Positions 18,675 to 28,364 are shown, counted from the first letter of the stretch. The stretch is 38,907 nt of DNA from Nitrososphaerales archaeon (GCA_029237505.1 JARBAW010000043.1:1-38907), one strand, 5' to 3'. Notes: a model not told the origin generated them from the letters alone. A program made the numbers and translations.

Positions 18675-19562
18675 ATGAACATTGGTGTAGTTGGAACTGG
18701 ACTAATGGGGTCAGCAATAGCCCACAGATTGATAGAGAGAGGTTTTCGAACATTTTTGTATAATAGGACTAAGGAAAGGGCCATGGCGCTTGTAAAAAAA
18801 GGGGCCATTCAAACTGAGTATCCTTCAGATCTTGGCAGAAAATGCGACTATGTGATCATAAGTGTCACAGATGGTATTGCGGTGAAAGAAATTCTGTTTG
18901 GTAAAAATGGACTGGTGGATAGTAAGAATAGGAAATTAATAGTCGTTGACACCAGTACGGTATTGCCAGAAGATTCCATTTATTGTGCCAATCTCATGAA
19001 AAAAAAAGGTTACTCAATAATTCAAGCTCCTATAATGGGAGGTCCAGATCCCACGATGAAGGGGGATGTAATATCTATTGTTTCTGGTAATAAGAAATCT
19101 ATTGAAAAGTCTAAAAGAATTCTGACAAGCTATAGCAAGAAAATATTTAATTTGGGAATTAAAGATGGTGCGGCTAATTTTATTAAACTTGCACTAAATC
19201 TCAACATTGCATTAATAGCGATCTCTTTGGCAGAATCGATAGTATTTGTAAAAAAATCAAGAATTGATCCCGCGATATTTCTTGAAATTCTAAATTCAAC
19301 CTATTTTAGAACAGGTCTGAGCGAAATAAAAGGACCGAAAATGGTAAAGAATAATTTTGAACCAAAATTCTTCTTGAAAAATATGCTTAAAGACATACAG
19401 TTGCTTAATGATTGCGCAAGACAAAATGGGATCACTCTTTCTTTTGCGTCACAGGCCGAACAATACTTCCGCATTGCATCCAATAAGGGTTACTCAGAAT
19501 TAGACTATACTGGAATATTGAAATTATTTGGAGAATTTAATAACCTGAAATTGTCTCGTTAG
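18675..19562 (+). CDS. Beta-hydroxyacid dehydrogenase family protein (3-hydroxyisobutyrate / semialdehyde reductase type)
   Basis: MNIGVVGTGLMGSAIAHRLIERGF, QAPIMGGPDPTMKGDVISIVSG, catalytic region GAANFIKLALNLNIALIA. ATG at 18675 preferred to the 18582 ORF start. Confidence 0.88.
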   Translation: MNIGVVGTGLMGSAIAHRLIERGFRTFLYNRTKERAMALVKKGAIQTEYPSDLGRKCDYVIISVTDGIAVKEILFGKNGLVDSKNRKLIVVDTSTVLPEDSIYCANLMKKKGYSIIQAPIMGGPDPTMKGDVISIVSGNKKSIEKSKRILTSYSKKIFNLGIKDGAANFIKLALNLNIALIAISLAESIVFVKKSRIDPAIFLEILNSTYFRTGLSEIKGPKMVKNNFEPKFFLKNMLKDIQLLNDCARQNGITLSFASQAEQYFRIASNKGYSELDYTGILKLFGEFNNLKLSR

Positions 19563-19793
19563 TATGGGCATCTTGAAATAAGATAGATATTGACAAGCTA
19601 TCCAGGGAATTTACAGCAAGCGTGATGTAATGGTTGACACAATTTGATTTACAAAATAATTAAAACAGATCTTCATTGTTAACTATTGAGATGAATCACT
19701 AGGTTTTTATTCTGCTTAGAAGGAATTTTAACAGAGGTTTTTAAATTAGGTAAAAGAAAGGTACTAAGCGAATCTGATCTTAAGGAATTAGTT

Positions 19794-20051
19794 ATGCCTC
19801 AACAAGGCGAACTTCTTGGGCGTGTCATAAAATTAGTTGGTGGAGATAACATCATTGTGAAATGTACGGATGGCAAAGTCAGAACATGTAGAATTAGAGG
19901 AAAGATAAAGAGACGTATGTGGATCAGAGAACATGATCTAGTGCTAATAGCACCGTGGGACTTTCAAACAGACAAAGCGGACATTGTCTGGAGATATATT
20001 TCAGCTCATGCTGAAAAGCTCCAAAAAGATGGCTTACTAGAAGGAATTTAG
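19794..20051 (+). CDS. Translation initiation factor aIF1A
   Basis: GELLGRVIKLVGGDNIIVKCTDGKVRTCRIRGKIKRRMWIREHDLVLIAPWDFQTDKADIVWRY. Confidence 0.95.
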   Translation: MPQQGELLGRVIKLVGGDNIIVKCTDGKVRTCRIRGKIKRRMWIREHDLVLIAPWDFQTDKADIVWRYISAHAEKLQKDGLLEGI

Positions 20052-20067
20052 AAAAAATTCAAAGTTG

Positions 20068-21213
20068 TTACTTTTCGTCTTTGGGATAATTGCCAATTAT
20101 CTTGCCATCGAAATCTAGTAAAGTGATTCTTATCTTTAATTGAGATTGTGAGTATTTGGTCAAATGTACGTAGACCTCTTTACACAGATTGTCATAAAAA
20201 GAGTTCAATCCGGACTTATCAATCAATTCGCTAACATGTCGCGCAGTATTTGCTTCCTTTATCTGCGTTACAAGCTCACTATTAGCGCCACACTTACCAG
20301 CTAAATCCGCCAGAAAATTCATATCGACATGAGAACCCTTTACATGTGTTTGCTTTATCCCCATAGCCATTTTTGTTAGTTTACCAATAAAGCCTACTAC
20401 GTATGCGTTCTTTATTTGCTTGATAGCACACTGCTTGATTCCGAATCCGATAAAGTCTCCAATTTGAATGTAAGCATGATCATCTATTGCGGTTCCGTAA
20501 ATTGCACGCGCAAAGTCTTCACTCCTTCCTCCAGTAGTTAGAATAACAGAATCAGAACCCATCGCTCTAGATACGTCAATGCTCTGCCGAATTGAAGCTG
20601 CAAAGGATGCAGTAGAGTATGGTATTACTATTCCAGTTGTTCCTAAAATTGATATACCTCCGAGTATACCTAATCTGGGATTATCGGTTTTCTTGGCAAT
20701 TTCCTGTCCTTTTGGTACACTTATAATTATCGATAATCCATAGGCCTTCTTGTCTTGTTGATTTAATATTTCTTCAACTGCACGATAAATCATTTTTAAT
20801 GGAGTGGGATTGATAGCAGCCTTACCAATTTCCAGTCCCAGTCCCGGTTTAGTAACTCTACCTACACCAATTCCACCATCAATAACTATCTTGTCCGTCG
20901 ATTCCAATAGTGATACTGTTGAACAAATTTCGGCTCCATTGGTAACATCCGGGTCATCACCCCCGTCCTTAATGACTGCAGCCGTAACCGATTTATCATT
21001 ATCTTGATTTGTCCAGGAGATGTCTATTGTTATTTGTTTATCTTTTGGTAGAGAAACGTTTACTTTTAATAGTTTTTTATTGTTAAGTAGAGCTGAAAGT
21101 GCGGCCTTAGTTGCAGCTGCGGCACAGGTACCGGTTGTATATCCGGTTCGAAGCGATTTTCTTTTACCAACAGGTAGATCATTTTCTTTGATATCATCTG
21201 TGCTTTGGAACAT
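20068..21213 (-). CDS. cbiD: Cobalt-precorrin-5B C1-methyltransferase
   Basis: LRTGYTTGTCAAAATKAALSALL, IKDGGDDPDVTNGAEI, GVGRVTKPGLGLEIGKAAINPTPLKMI. Confidence 0.95.
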   Translation of the reverse strand: MFQSTDDIKENDLPVGKRKSLRTGYTTGTCAAAATKAALSALLNNKKLLKVNVSLPKDKQITIDISWTNQDNDKSVTAAVIKDGGDDPDVTNGAEICSTVSLLESTDKIVIDGGIGVGRVTKPGLGLEIGKAAINPTPLKMIYRAVEEILNQQDKKAYGLSIIISVPKGQEIAKKTDNPRLGILGGISILGTTGIVIPYSTASFAASIRQSIDVSRAMGSDSVILTTGGRSEDFARAIYGTAIDDHAYIQIGDFIGFGIKQCAIKQIKNAYVVGFIGKLTKMAMGIKQTHVKGSHVDMNFLADLAGKCGANSELVTQIKEANTARHVSELIDKSGLNSFYDNLCKEVYVHLTKYSQSQLKIRITLLDFDGKIIGNYPKDEK

Positions 21214-21226
21214 ACATTTTCTCTCT

Positions 21227-21979
21227 TTAAATAACTAATTTACCTCCGTCAATAATAAGAGTATTTCCAGTAGAGAAGGTAAAATTTTCTCCTGCAATTG
21301 AAGCAATACTTTTTGCAATTTCTTCAGGTCTACCCAATCTTTTCAAGGTATTTTCATTTCTTGCTTTTTGTAATTCACTTTTTGAAAGAGATTTGCGCAT
21401 CGCTTGCGTATCTACGTCTCCCAAGGCAATTGAATATGATCTGATGTTATATTGACCATATTCTAGTGCGATATGCTTAGTTAGGCCAATCAATCCCGCC
21501 TTTGCTATTGTGTAAGGCGAACCGTATGAATGTCCTGAAATTGCAGGAGTTGACGCGATATTAATGATTACTCCCTTACTTTTCTTCATCATGATTTTCA
21601 AAATTTCCTTGGAAATTCGGAATGAGCCGATCAGATCAACTTGAAGAATATTCAGCAATTGCTTGTCAGTAATGTCATGTACCTTCTTAAACCAAATATC
21701 TCTTTCAAATGGAAATCCGGCATTATTTACCAATATGTCAATCGTATCGAAATCTTTTGAAATATGTTTAAAAAATTGGGCTACGCTTTTCGGTTTGCTA
21801 ACATCCAGTTCGAATCCATAACAATTCTTACCTATCATATTACAGCCGATCTCCAGCTTTGGTCTCTTTCTAGAAGTAATGATAACAACTGATCCATTTC
21901 TTGCTAATTCCTTTGCAATTTCTAATCCCAGTCCTCCAGCTCCACCAGTTACAATACTCACTTTTCCATCAAGAGACAA
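21227..21979 (-). CDS. Short-chain dehydrogenase/reductase
   Basis: VSIVTGGAGGLGLEIAKELARNG, ILVNNAGFPF, YTIAKAGLIGLTKHIALEY, TGNTLIIDGG. Confidence 0.92.
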   Translation of the reverse strand: MSLDGKVSIVTGGAGGLGLEIAKELARNGSVVIITSRKRPKLEIGCNMIGKNCYGFELDVSKPKSVAQFFKHISKDFDTIDILVNNAGFPFERDIWFKKVHDITDKQLLNILQVDLIGSFRISKEILKIMMKKSKGVIINIASTPAISGHSYGSPYTIAKAGLIGLTKHIALEYGQYNIRSYSIALGDVDTQAMRKSLSKSELQKARNENTLKRLGRPEEIAKSIASIAGENFTFSTGNTLIIDGGKLVI

Positions 21980-22085
21980 CGATCCTAGATTGGTTGGTTG
22001 GATATTTTAATTGTTATCCATAAGATAACATTATTCGCATTACATGATAACCTTTTAATTAAATATTATCGGTAGATGCTTTCAG

Positions 22086-22964
22086 TTGTCTTCTTTTTCA
22101 AAGGCAGGTCACCTAGTTTCATTATTAAATAAGAGTGATTTTAAAATCTTAAAGGTATTTGCTTCGTCTTTGAAAAATCGTCAAGTTTTGAATCTTACCA
22201 CTCTTAGTCAATATTCAAGCCTAGGACAAGGCTTGATTGAACATCATCTGGAACGGCTTGTCAAGTTTGGATTGATAAGTAAAAGCAACTTGGGATATAC
22301 GTTGTTGGTAACAGGTTTAGATATTTACGTACTAAAAATTCTTTCAAACAAGAATATAATAACAGCACTTGGACCTCAAGTAGGTATCGGAAAAGAAGCG
22401 GAAGTTTATCTAGCTCGGGATTCGTCAGATCAGAATCGTGTCTTAAAGATGTTCCGACTTGGAAGATCTAGTTTCAAGCAAATAAAGAGAAAACGAGATG
22501 TGAACACGGCTATTAATAGTTGGTTACTTTTGAATATTGATACGGCCAAGAAAGAATATGATATATTGACGAATCTTAAAGATTCGAGTAATTCTTTTCC
22601 TAATCCCCTGTGCAGGTCATTCCACTGCATTGTTATGGATGCTATTTATGGGAATAGATTATCTGATACTGAAAATCTCAATGACCCAGAACTAGTCTTT
22701 GACCGGATAATCGACAACATTACAATTGCATATCACAAAGGATACATAAATGGCGATCTTAATGAGTACAACATACTCGTAGATGATGATAATGTCTCTA
22801 TCTTGGATTGGCCCCAAGCCGTTAAAATTGATGCTATCAATGCCGACGCTGTCCTGACAAGAGATATACAAAATATTACAAAATACTTCTCAAAGAAATT
22901 TGGTATTGAAAAAGATTCACATAAAATAATTGGCAATGTAAAGCGAAATGCCTCAAAAACTTAG
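22086..22964 (+). CDS. rio2: RIO2-type atypical serine/threonine kinase
   Basis: Winged-helix N-terminus; VGIGKEAEVYLARD, YHKGYINGDLNEYNILVDDDNVSILDWPQAV. Confidence 0.92.
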   Translation: MSSFSKAGHLVSLLNKSDFKILKVFASSLKNRQVLNLTTLSQYSSLGQGLIEHHLERLVKFGLISKSNLGYTLLVTGLDIYVLKILSNKNIITALGPQVGIGKEAEVYLARDSSDQNRVLKMFRLGRSSFKQIKRKRDVNTAINSWLLLNIDTAKKEYDILTNLKDSSNSFPNPLCRSFHCIVMDAIYGNRLSDTENLNDPELVFDRIIDNITIAYHKGYINGDLNEYNILVDDDNVSILDWPQAVKIDAINADAVLTRDIQNITKYFSKKFGIEKDSHKIIGNVKRNASKT

Positions 22965-22986
22965 AACGCAACACATGCAAGCGAAC

Positions 22987-24132
22987 TTAGATTCTAAATG
23001 AACTTGACTTGTCGGTTTTCTCCCAGGTAAAGTCAGGTTCATTCCTTCCAAAATGTCCATATGCAGCAGTCTTCCTATAAATCGGTCTTTTAAGATGTAA
23101 CGTTTCTATTATCCCTAAAGGTGTAGTATCAAAAATTTCTCTCACCTGTGATTCAATCTTTTCTTCATCAACTTTTCCAGTATTAAAAGTGTCAACCATG
23201 ATTGAAACAGGTTCAGCTACTCCTATGGCGTATGCAAGTTGAACTTCGCATTTTGAGGCCAAACCAGCTGCTACAATGTTCTTTGCAACGTATCTTGCCA
23301 TGTAACATGCAGATCTATCTACCTTGGATGGATCCTTGCCCGAAAAGGCACCTCCTCCATGTCTGCCCATACCTCCATAAGTATCCGCAATTATCTTTCT
23401 CCCAGTTAATCCGGTATCACCGACAGGACCTCCTATGACAAACCTGCCAGTTGGATTTACTAAAAATTTTGTTGAATCATTTATTAGATCTTCACAAACT
23501 GGTTTTATCACTTTTGAAATAACTTCTTCCCTAACTTGAGATATTGTAATGTCTTCAGTATGCTGGGTAGAAACAACCACCGTGTCAATTTTCTTTGGAA
23601 TTGAACCTTCATAAATAACAGAAACCTGAGATTTCCCATCTGGTCCCATCCAATCCAGGGTTCTTTCTTTTCTCACAGTAGCCAACTTCATGGTTAGTTT
23701 ATGCGCCAATGTAATGGGCAGTGGCATAAATTCAGGTGTTTCATTTGTTGCATATCCAAACATTAATCCTTGATCACCCGCTCCTTGTACACCATTCTCA
23801 TTTTTAGAAACACCCATAGATATATCAGGACTCTGTTCGTGGATGGAAGTTAGAACAGAGCAGCTGTTTCCATCAAAACCATATTTCAATCCATCATATC
23901 CTATATTCTTCAAAGTCTTTCTAACAACATCTTGAGCGTCAATTCTTGCATTGGAAGTCACTTCTCCAGCTACAAATACGATGCCAGTTGTGGTCATAGC
24001 TTCAACTGCAACTCTCGCATCTGGATCTTGGGATATTATTTCATCAAGAATTGAATCTGATACCTGATCACATATCTTATCTGGATGACCTTCAGTCACG
24101 CTTTCAGAAGTAAAAAGATAACGTCTTGCCAT
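22987..24132 (-). CDS. metK: S-adenosylmethionine synthetase, bacterial-type (COG0192-like)
   Basis: [87 protein letters not shown]. Confidence 0.95.
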   Translation of the reverse strand: MARRYLFTSESVTEGHPDKICDQVSDSILDEIISQDPDARVAVEAMTTTGIVFVAGEVTSNARIDAQDVVRKTLKNIGYDGLKYGFDGNSCSVLTSIHEQSPDISMGVSKNENGVQGAGDQGLMFGYATNETPEFMPLPITLAHKLTMKLATVRKERTLDWMGPDGKSQVSVIYEGSIPKKIDTVVVSTQHTEDITISQVREEVISKVIKPVCEDLINDSTKFLVNPTGRFVIGGPVGDTGLTGRKIIADTYGGMGRHGGGAFSGKDPSKVDRSACYMARYVAKNIVAAGLASKCEVQLAYAIGVAEPVSIMVDTFNTGKVDEEKIESQVREIFDTTPLGIIETLHLKRPIYRKTAAYGHFGRNEPDFTWEKTDKSSSFRI

Positions 24133-24170
24133 TTTTGGTCACGCCAAATCCCATGAGTATCTCTATTTTT

Positions 24171-24419
24171 TTAGAGATCCTTTTCTATTTTAATGAATAA
24201 TACATTGTTTCCGCGAATAACTACTTTCCCATAATTTGCAACGGGATTTGCGCCATTAAATTCTTCTGCATCCAACAAAATTAAATTCATGTATGAATCT
24301 ACATTATTCATTCGGCCTCTGTACTCCAGCTCATTTTTAAGCCTGACAGATACTTTCATATTTAATGAACGCTGCAAAATTGTTAGCGGTCTTTTTGGTT
24401 GCTGTGGAGATGATGACAT
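24171..24419 (-). CDS. Sm-like (LSm) archaeal protein
   Basis: ILQRSLNMKVSVRLKNELEYRGRMNNVDSYMNLILLDAEEF...YGKVVIRGNNVLFI (Sm1/Sm2 motifs). Confidence 0.92.
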   Translation of the reverse strand: MSSSPQQPKRPLTILQRSLNMKVSVRLKNELEYRGRMNNVDSYMNLILLDAEEFNGANPVANYGKVVIRGNNVLFIKIEKDL

Positions 24420-24519
24420 ATTAGGTTTTCACTTTTGTTTTCAAAAAATAAGATCGACAATAAAAAGTTTCTCCCAGACCGTCTCACTTTGTATATAAAT
24501 AATTGTAGAGTTTAATTTT

Positions 24520-25221
24520 ATGACTAAAATTACAACAGGGTCAGATGCAATTGATGGCATACTTGGAGGCGGAATTAGAACTGGTTTAGTTACGAACATC
24601 TTATCTGATTCCAGATATGCACGATCTGGTTTGTCCTACTCTCTATGTGTGAATGCTGCAATACATCACAAAGATTCAGCGATAATATTTGGAGACACAC
24701 AAGGATTTTTTAGACCGGAGAAAATTATTTCATTTATCAAGAAAAAACAAGAATCAGACTACATTCTTCATCAAATTAGAAGCATCCGGTTGATGTCAAC
24801 AAATGTTCAAATGGTTCTAGTAAATTATGCTCTGCGACTACATCCTATGCTTATAATTATTGATAATTTTAGTTATTTATTTTTGAACGAAAGCAAAAAG
24901 TCACTATCAACACAATTCCGACTAAGAAAACATTTGCACGATCTTGCTATCTGCGCAATGGAAAACGATATTGCAATTGTAATCACAAATTCAAATTCTT
25001 CAAAAAGAGAAAATAAAAGATCTGAGGACATTTTTGAAAAAAGAATAACTTCATTTAACGAATTATTGAATAGCATAATTTCCAATTACACACATGTGAC
25101 TTTGGAACTGAAGGCCGTAAGGAATAATTTACCAAGATACTCTGCTGGATTACTGAAACCGGTGACGTCCACAAAATCTTATTTTTTGGTGGGGCCTGAT
25201 GGATTGTATGATTGCCAATAA
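24520..25221 (+). CDS. RadA/RadB-like RecA-superfamily paralog with degenerate Walker A
   Basis: TGSDAIDGILGGGIRTGLVTNIL matches RadB/RadA N-terminal core. P-loop position reads SDSRYARSG; Walker B-like MLIIIDNFSYLF. Confidence 0.75.
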   Translation: MTKITTGSDAIDGILGGGIRTGLVTNILSDSRYARSGLSYSLCVNAAIHHKDSAIIFGDTQGFFRPEKIISFIKKKQESDYILHQIRSIRLMSTNVQMVLVNYALRLHPMLIIIDNFSYLFLNESKKSLSTQFRLRKHLHDLAICAMENDIAIVITNSNSSKRENKRSEDIFEKRITSFNELLNSIISNYTHVTLELKAVRNNLPRYSAGLLKPVTSTKSYFLVGPDGLYDCQ

Positions 25222-25568
25222 TTTTTTCAATAATACAAATGTATCATTGGGACAATGAAAAAGATCTTTGAATTTCTGCGTAAGTGATGACATTTGACCC
25301 AATACCATAGGACTGATTTCACAAGAATTACATTTCTATTTTGAATACTTATATTATCTTGAAGAAAATTACATAATTAATCACTAAAATGTTCCAATTT
25401 CTTCTCTATAATTATATTGGGAGAAACATTTATTAAGATTTTTTCTACGTTATTACATAAAAAGATGCAAATGGAGATCTTCCATATCTTTAAACGATAG
25501 GAAGCACGACTCCATTCCATCTTCACGGAAGGTCAAAATCTATATTCAAGAATTTTTATGAATGGTAA

Positions 25569-25898
25569 GTGGATAAATTACAAAAATTAATTGAAATGCA
25601 AAGAAATCTAGCAACTGTGTTGGCATCTTCAAGATACCCATCAAAAACCGAAGCGAAAATTTCATTTCTTTGCACTGCAATCACACATGAAGCCATTGAA
25701 CTTCAAAGATTAACTAATTGGAAATGGTGGAAGAACCCTACTGAATTTGACATTGAAGAGGCAAAAGAAGAATTGATAGATATATGGCATTTTGTACTTC
25801 AAGCAACTATCGAATTAGGAATGAATGCTGATGATGTGGTAAAGTATTATTCAAAAAAGAACAAGATAAACAAGAAAAGAAAAAAAATGAATTATTGA
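25569..25898 (+). CDS. All-alpha NTP pyrophosphohydrolase (dimeric dUTPase / MazG-like)
   Basis: AITHEAIELQRLTNWKWWKN and EEAKEELIDIWHFVLQATIELGM: EAxE and EExxDxxH metal motifs. GTG start. Confidence 0.85.
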   Translation: MDKLQKLIEMQRNLATVLASSRYPSKTEAKISFLCTAITHEAIELQRLTNWKWWKNPTEFDIEEAKEELIDIWHFVLQATIELGMNADDVVKYYSKKNKINKKRKKMNY

Positions 25899-26380
25899 AT
25901 TAATTCGTCCACAAAAGATCTCACCCTTTTCAGATGAGTCTCCTCTATCAAATTATGAATAGTAATGCGCTTTCTAAATAATTCTACTTCTTGATAGGAT
26001 GAACGCAATTGAGGCCTTGGACTACTTGAATTGATTATTATTCCATCCTTCGTAATTCCGTTCCTAGAGAGAGCAATTAATGACTCACCAGCTCTGTGAC
26101 CACGACTATCTCTACCACATATGACTAGATGTTCCAACTGCCTATTTCCATTGCAATAATTGATAATTTCATCGATTCCTTTATTCTCAGATAGCAGTCT
26201 TCCAACTATGGCCAACTCATTCATCAATTTAGTATCATTCGAAATTTCCCTTAATAGTCTGATACTGGAAAGGGTACATATTGCAATCTTACTTCCATTC
26301 CCCACATAACGCTCATCTTTAATAGGAAACAAGTATTTACATATTTCACCAATACAATTTTCCATCTTTTCGTAAATCAA
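25892..26380 (-). CDS. MtrA-like (tetrahydromethanopterin S-methyltransferase subunit A family) corrinoid protein
   Basis: RYVGNGSKIAICTLSS..., AIVGRLLSENKGIDEIINYCNGNRQLEHLVICGRDSRGHRAGESLIALSRNGITKDGIII aligns by eye with MtrA (YIVGNPES..., [35 protein letters not shown]...ALWENGID). Confidence 0.8.
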   Translation of the reverse strand: MIYEKMENCIGEICKYLFPIKDERYVGNGSKIAICTLSSIRLLREISNDTKLMNELAIVGRLLSENKGIDEIINYCNGNRQLEHLVICGRDSRGHRAGESLIALSRNGITKDGIIINSSSPRPQLRSSYQEVELFRKRITIHNLIEETHLKRVRSFVDELIQ

Positions 26381-26410
26381 GATCGAATCATTACCAAATT
26401 ATATTTCGAA

Positions 26411-26812
26411 TCAGAAACCCCAACAAACCTTATCCTTAGGCATTACTTCTATAAATGGAGCTTCTCCTTGTTTCCATGGATCTTTTTTCACCCAGTCAAA
26501 TTTATCATGAAACATGTTGTACAAGATTTCAAATTTTCTGCCCTTGTGAATGATTGTGGTTATTCCTCGTGTGACTATTGCGGTGTTTTTGTTATTTTCG
26601 GTTGTGTCCACAACTATGGATATTCTATTGTTTTTTTTCAAGTTGTTGTACTTTAGAGTATTGTAGTCTGTAGCAAAGTAGAATTTACCCTCACTAAAAA
26701 TATATGAGACAGGAGTTACGTGTGGCAGATCATTGTTGCATGTCGCGATTCTACAGATTTCATTAGAGTAAAGAAATTTGATTTCAGCATCCGTAAAAGT
26801 GACCTTATTCAT
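26411..26812 (-). CDS. Pyridoxamine 5'-phosphate oxidase-like FMN/F420-binding split-barrel protein
   Basis: RIATCNNDLPHVTPVSYIFSEGKFYFATDYNTLKYNNLKKNNRISIVVD. Confidence 0.85.
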   Translation of the reverse strand: MNKVTFTDAEIKFLYSNEICRIATCNNDLPHVTPVSYIFSEGKFYFATDYNTLKYNNLKKNNRISIVVDTTENNKNTAIVTRGITTIIHKGRKFEILYNMFHDKFDWVKKDPWKQGEAPFIEVMPKDKVCWGF

Positions 26813-26844
26813 GAGGAGTAATTATTGTAGTTCCAATTTATGAT

Positions 26845-26879
26845 TTTTTGGTCAATAGATTGATATCATAGATCAAAAA
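26845..26879. repeat. Inverted repeat TTTTTGGTC-N17-GATCAAAAA between the divergent PPOX-like and cobA genes
   Basis: Direct reading; 9-bp stem including one G-T pair. Confidence 0.8.
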
Positions 26880-26951
26880 CAACTACTTAACTCGATTTTT
26901 CAGAATGTCTAAGTATTACAATGCTATTAGATTTCGTTGCGGTGGTTATGA

Positions 26952-27500
26952 ATGGATAAAGAAGGCTCATCACAAGATGGAATGGTTATAGTATATACTG
27001 GAAATGGGAAAGGTAAGACTACAGCTGCACTTGGCGTTGCGTTAAGAGCAATTGGTCATGGACTTAAAGTTTGTATGGTTCAATTCATCAAAGGCGAATG
27101 GCATTATGGTGAGCTCAATAGTTTAAAAAAACTAGAACCAGATTTTGAACTAATAGTTGCAGGTAAGGGATTTATCGGCATTATTGATGATGATCATGCT
27201 TTTGGAGAACATGTAAAGGCAGCAAGAACTGCATTGAATATAGTAGAGCAAAAAATTTCACGTGGCTTGTTTGATGTTATAATTTTGGATGAAATTAACT
27301 ATGCTGTTAATCTTGGGGTACTAAAATTAGAAGATGTCATGAATATTATTCATAAACGTCCAAAAAAGGTATCGCTAATTCTGACTGGAAATCATGCATG
27401 TGAAGAGATAATCTCATTGGCAGACTTGGTCACTGAAATGAGGGAAATAAAACATCCGTACAAAAAGGGAATAAGAGCAAAAAAAGGCATTGACTTTTGA
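26952..27500 (+). CDS. cobA: Cob(I)alamin adenosyltransferase (CobA/BtuR type)
   Basis: VYTGNGKGKTTAALGVALRAIGHGLKVCMVQFIKGEWHYGE, VIILDEINYAVNLGVL, LILTGNHACEEIISLADLVTEMREIKHPYKKGIRAKKGIDF. Confidence 0.95.
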   Translation: MDKEGSSQDGMVIVYTGNGKGKTTAALGVALRAIGHGLKVCMVQFIKGEWHYGELNSLKKLEPDFELIVAGKGFIGIIDDDHAFGEHVKAARTALNIVEQKISRGLFDVIILDEINYAVNLGVLKLEDVMNIIHKRPKKVSLILTGNHACEEIISLADLVTEMREIKHPYKKGIRAKKGIDF

Positions 27501-27556
27501 AAAAAATCCTATTATAAGCAAACTTAAAGTATAGTAACAAGGTGCGTATTTTCTAA

Positions 27557-28357
27557 ATGGTCACTGATATCAAACAACTTCCTGAGGCAGGAGATTTAGT
27601 TATTGCAACAGTAAAGGAAGTGACGGGTCATGGAGCTTACGTGGCTTTAGACGAATATCAAGATTTGACTGCGTTTCTGCACGTCTCTGAAATTGCAACC
27701 GGGTGGATTAGAAACATCGAAAGATATGTGAGACCAAAACAAAAGACCGTTCTGAAAGTTATTAGGGTAGACAAGTCAAGGGTAGAGGTAGACCTTTCTC
27801 TAAAACAGGTATCACGGGAAGAACGTAAATCAAAACTCATTGAAGTGAAGAAGAGTGAAAAGGCATCAGCCTTCATGCACATGATCAAGACTAAAACGAA
27901 TATGAGCGATGAGAAAATTATTGAACTACAAGATCTTGTCTTGCAAAAATTTGATTATCTTTATGACATGTTTGAGGCGGTAGCATTCAAAGGCATTGAT
28001 TCTATAAAATCGCTTGACATTTCGGAGGAAGTAAGATCTGCGATTGCTGACGAAAGTAAGAAGATCCAGATTCCAAGTGTAGAGATTCGAGGTGTGATTG
28101 AACTCAACATTAATGAACCCCATGGAGTTGAGATGATAAAAAATGTCCTGTCCTCGGCAGAACTGGACAAAAATAACACTTCAATCGAGATTTCGTACAT
28201 CGCTGCTCCTAGATATCGGATAATCGCAAAAGCAGAGAATTACAAGATCGCTGAAAAAGTATTGAATAATGCAGTGGAAAAAATTTCGAACTCCGTAGGT
28301 AAGAAGGTAGGATTATTTAATTTTATTCGAGAAGATTCTAAAAAGAATAAGCGATGA
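27557..28357 (+). CDS. Translation initiation factor aIF2 alpha subunit
   Basis: S1 domain GDLVIATVKEVTGHGAYVALDEYQDLTAFLHVSEIATGWIRNIERYVRPKQKTVLKVIRVDKSRVEVDLSLKQVS. Confidence 0.95.
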   Translation: MVTDIKQLPEAGDLVIATVKEVTGHGAYVALDEYQDLTAFLHVSEIATGWIRNIERYVRPKQKTVLKVIRVDKSRVEVDLSLKQVSREERKSKLIEVKKSEKASAFMHMIKTKTNMSDEKIIELQDLVLQKFDYLYDMFEAVAFKGIDSIKSLDISEEVRSAIADESKKIQIPSVEIRGVIELNINEPHGVEMIKNVLSSAELDKNNTSIEISYIAAPRYRIIAKAENYKIAEKVLNNAVEKISNSVGKKVGLFNFIREDSKKNKR

Positions 28358-28364
28358 TGTCGAT

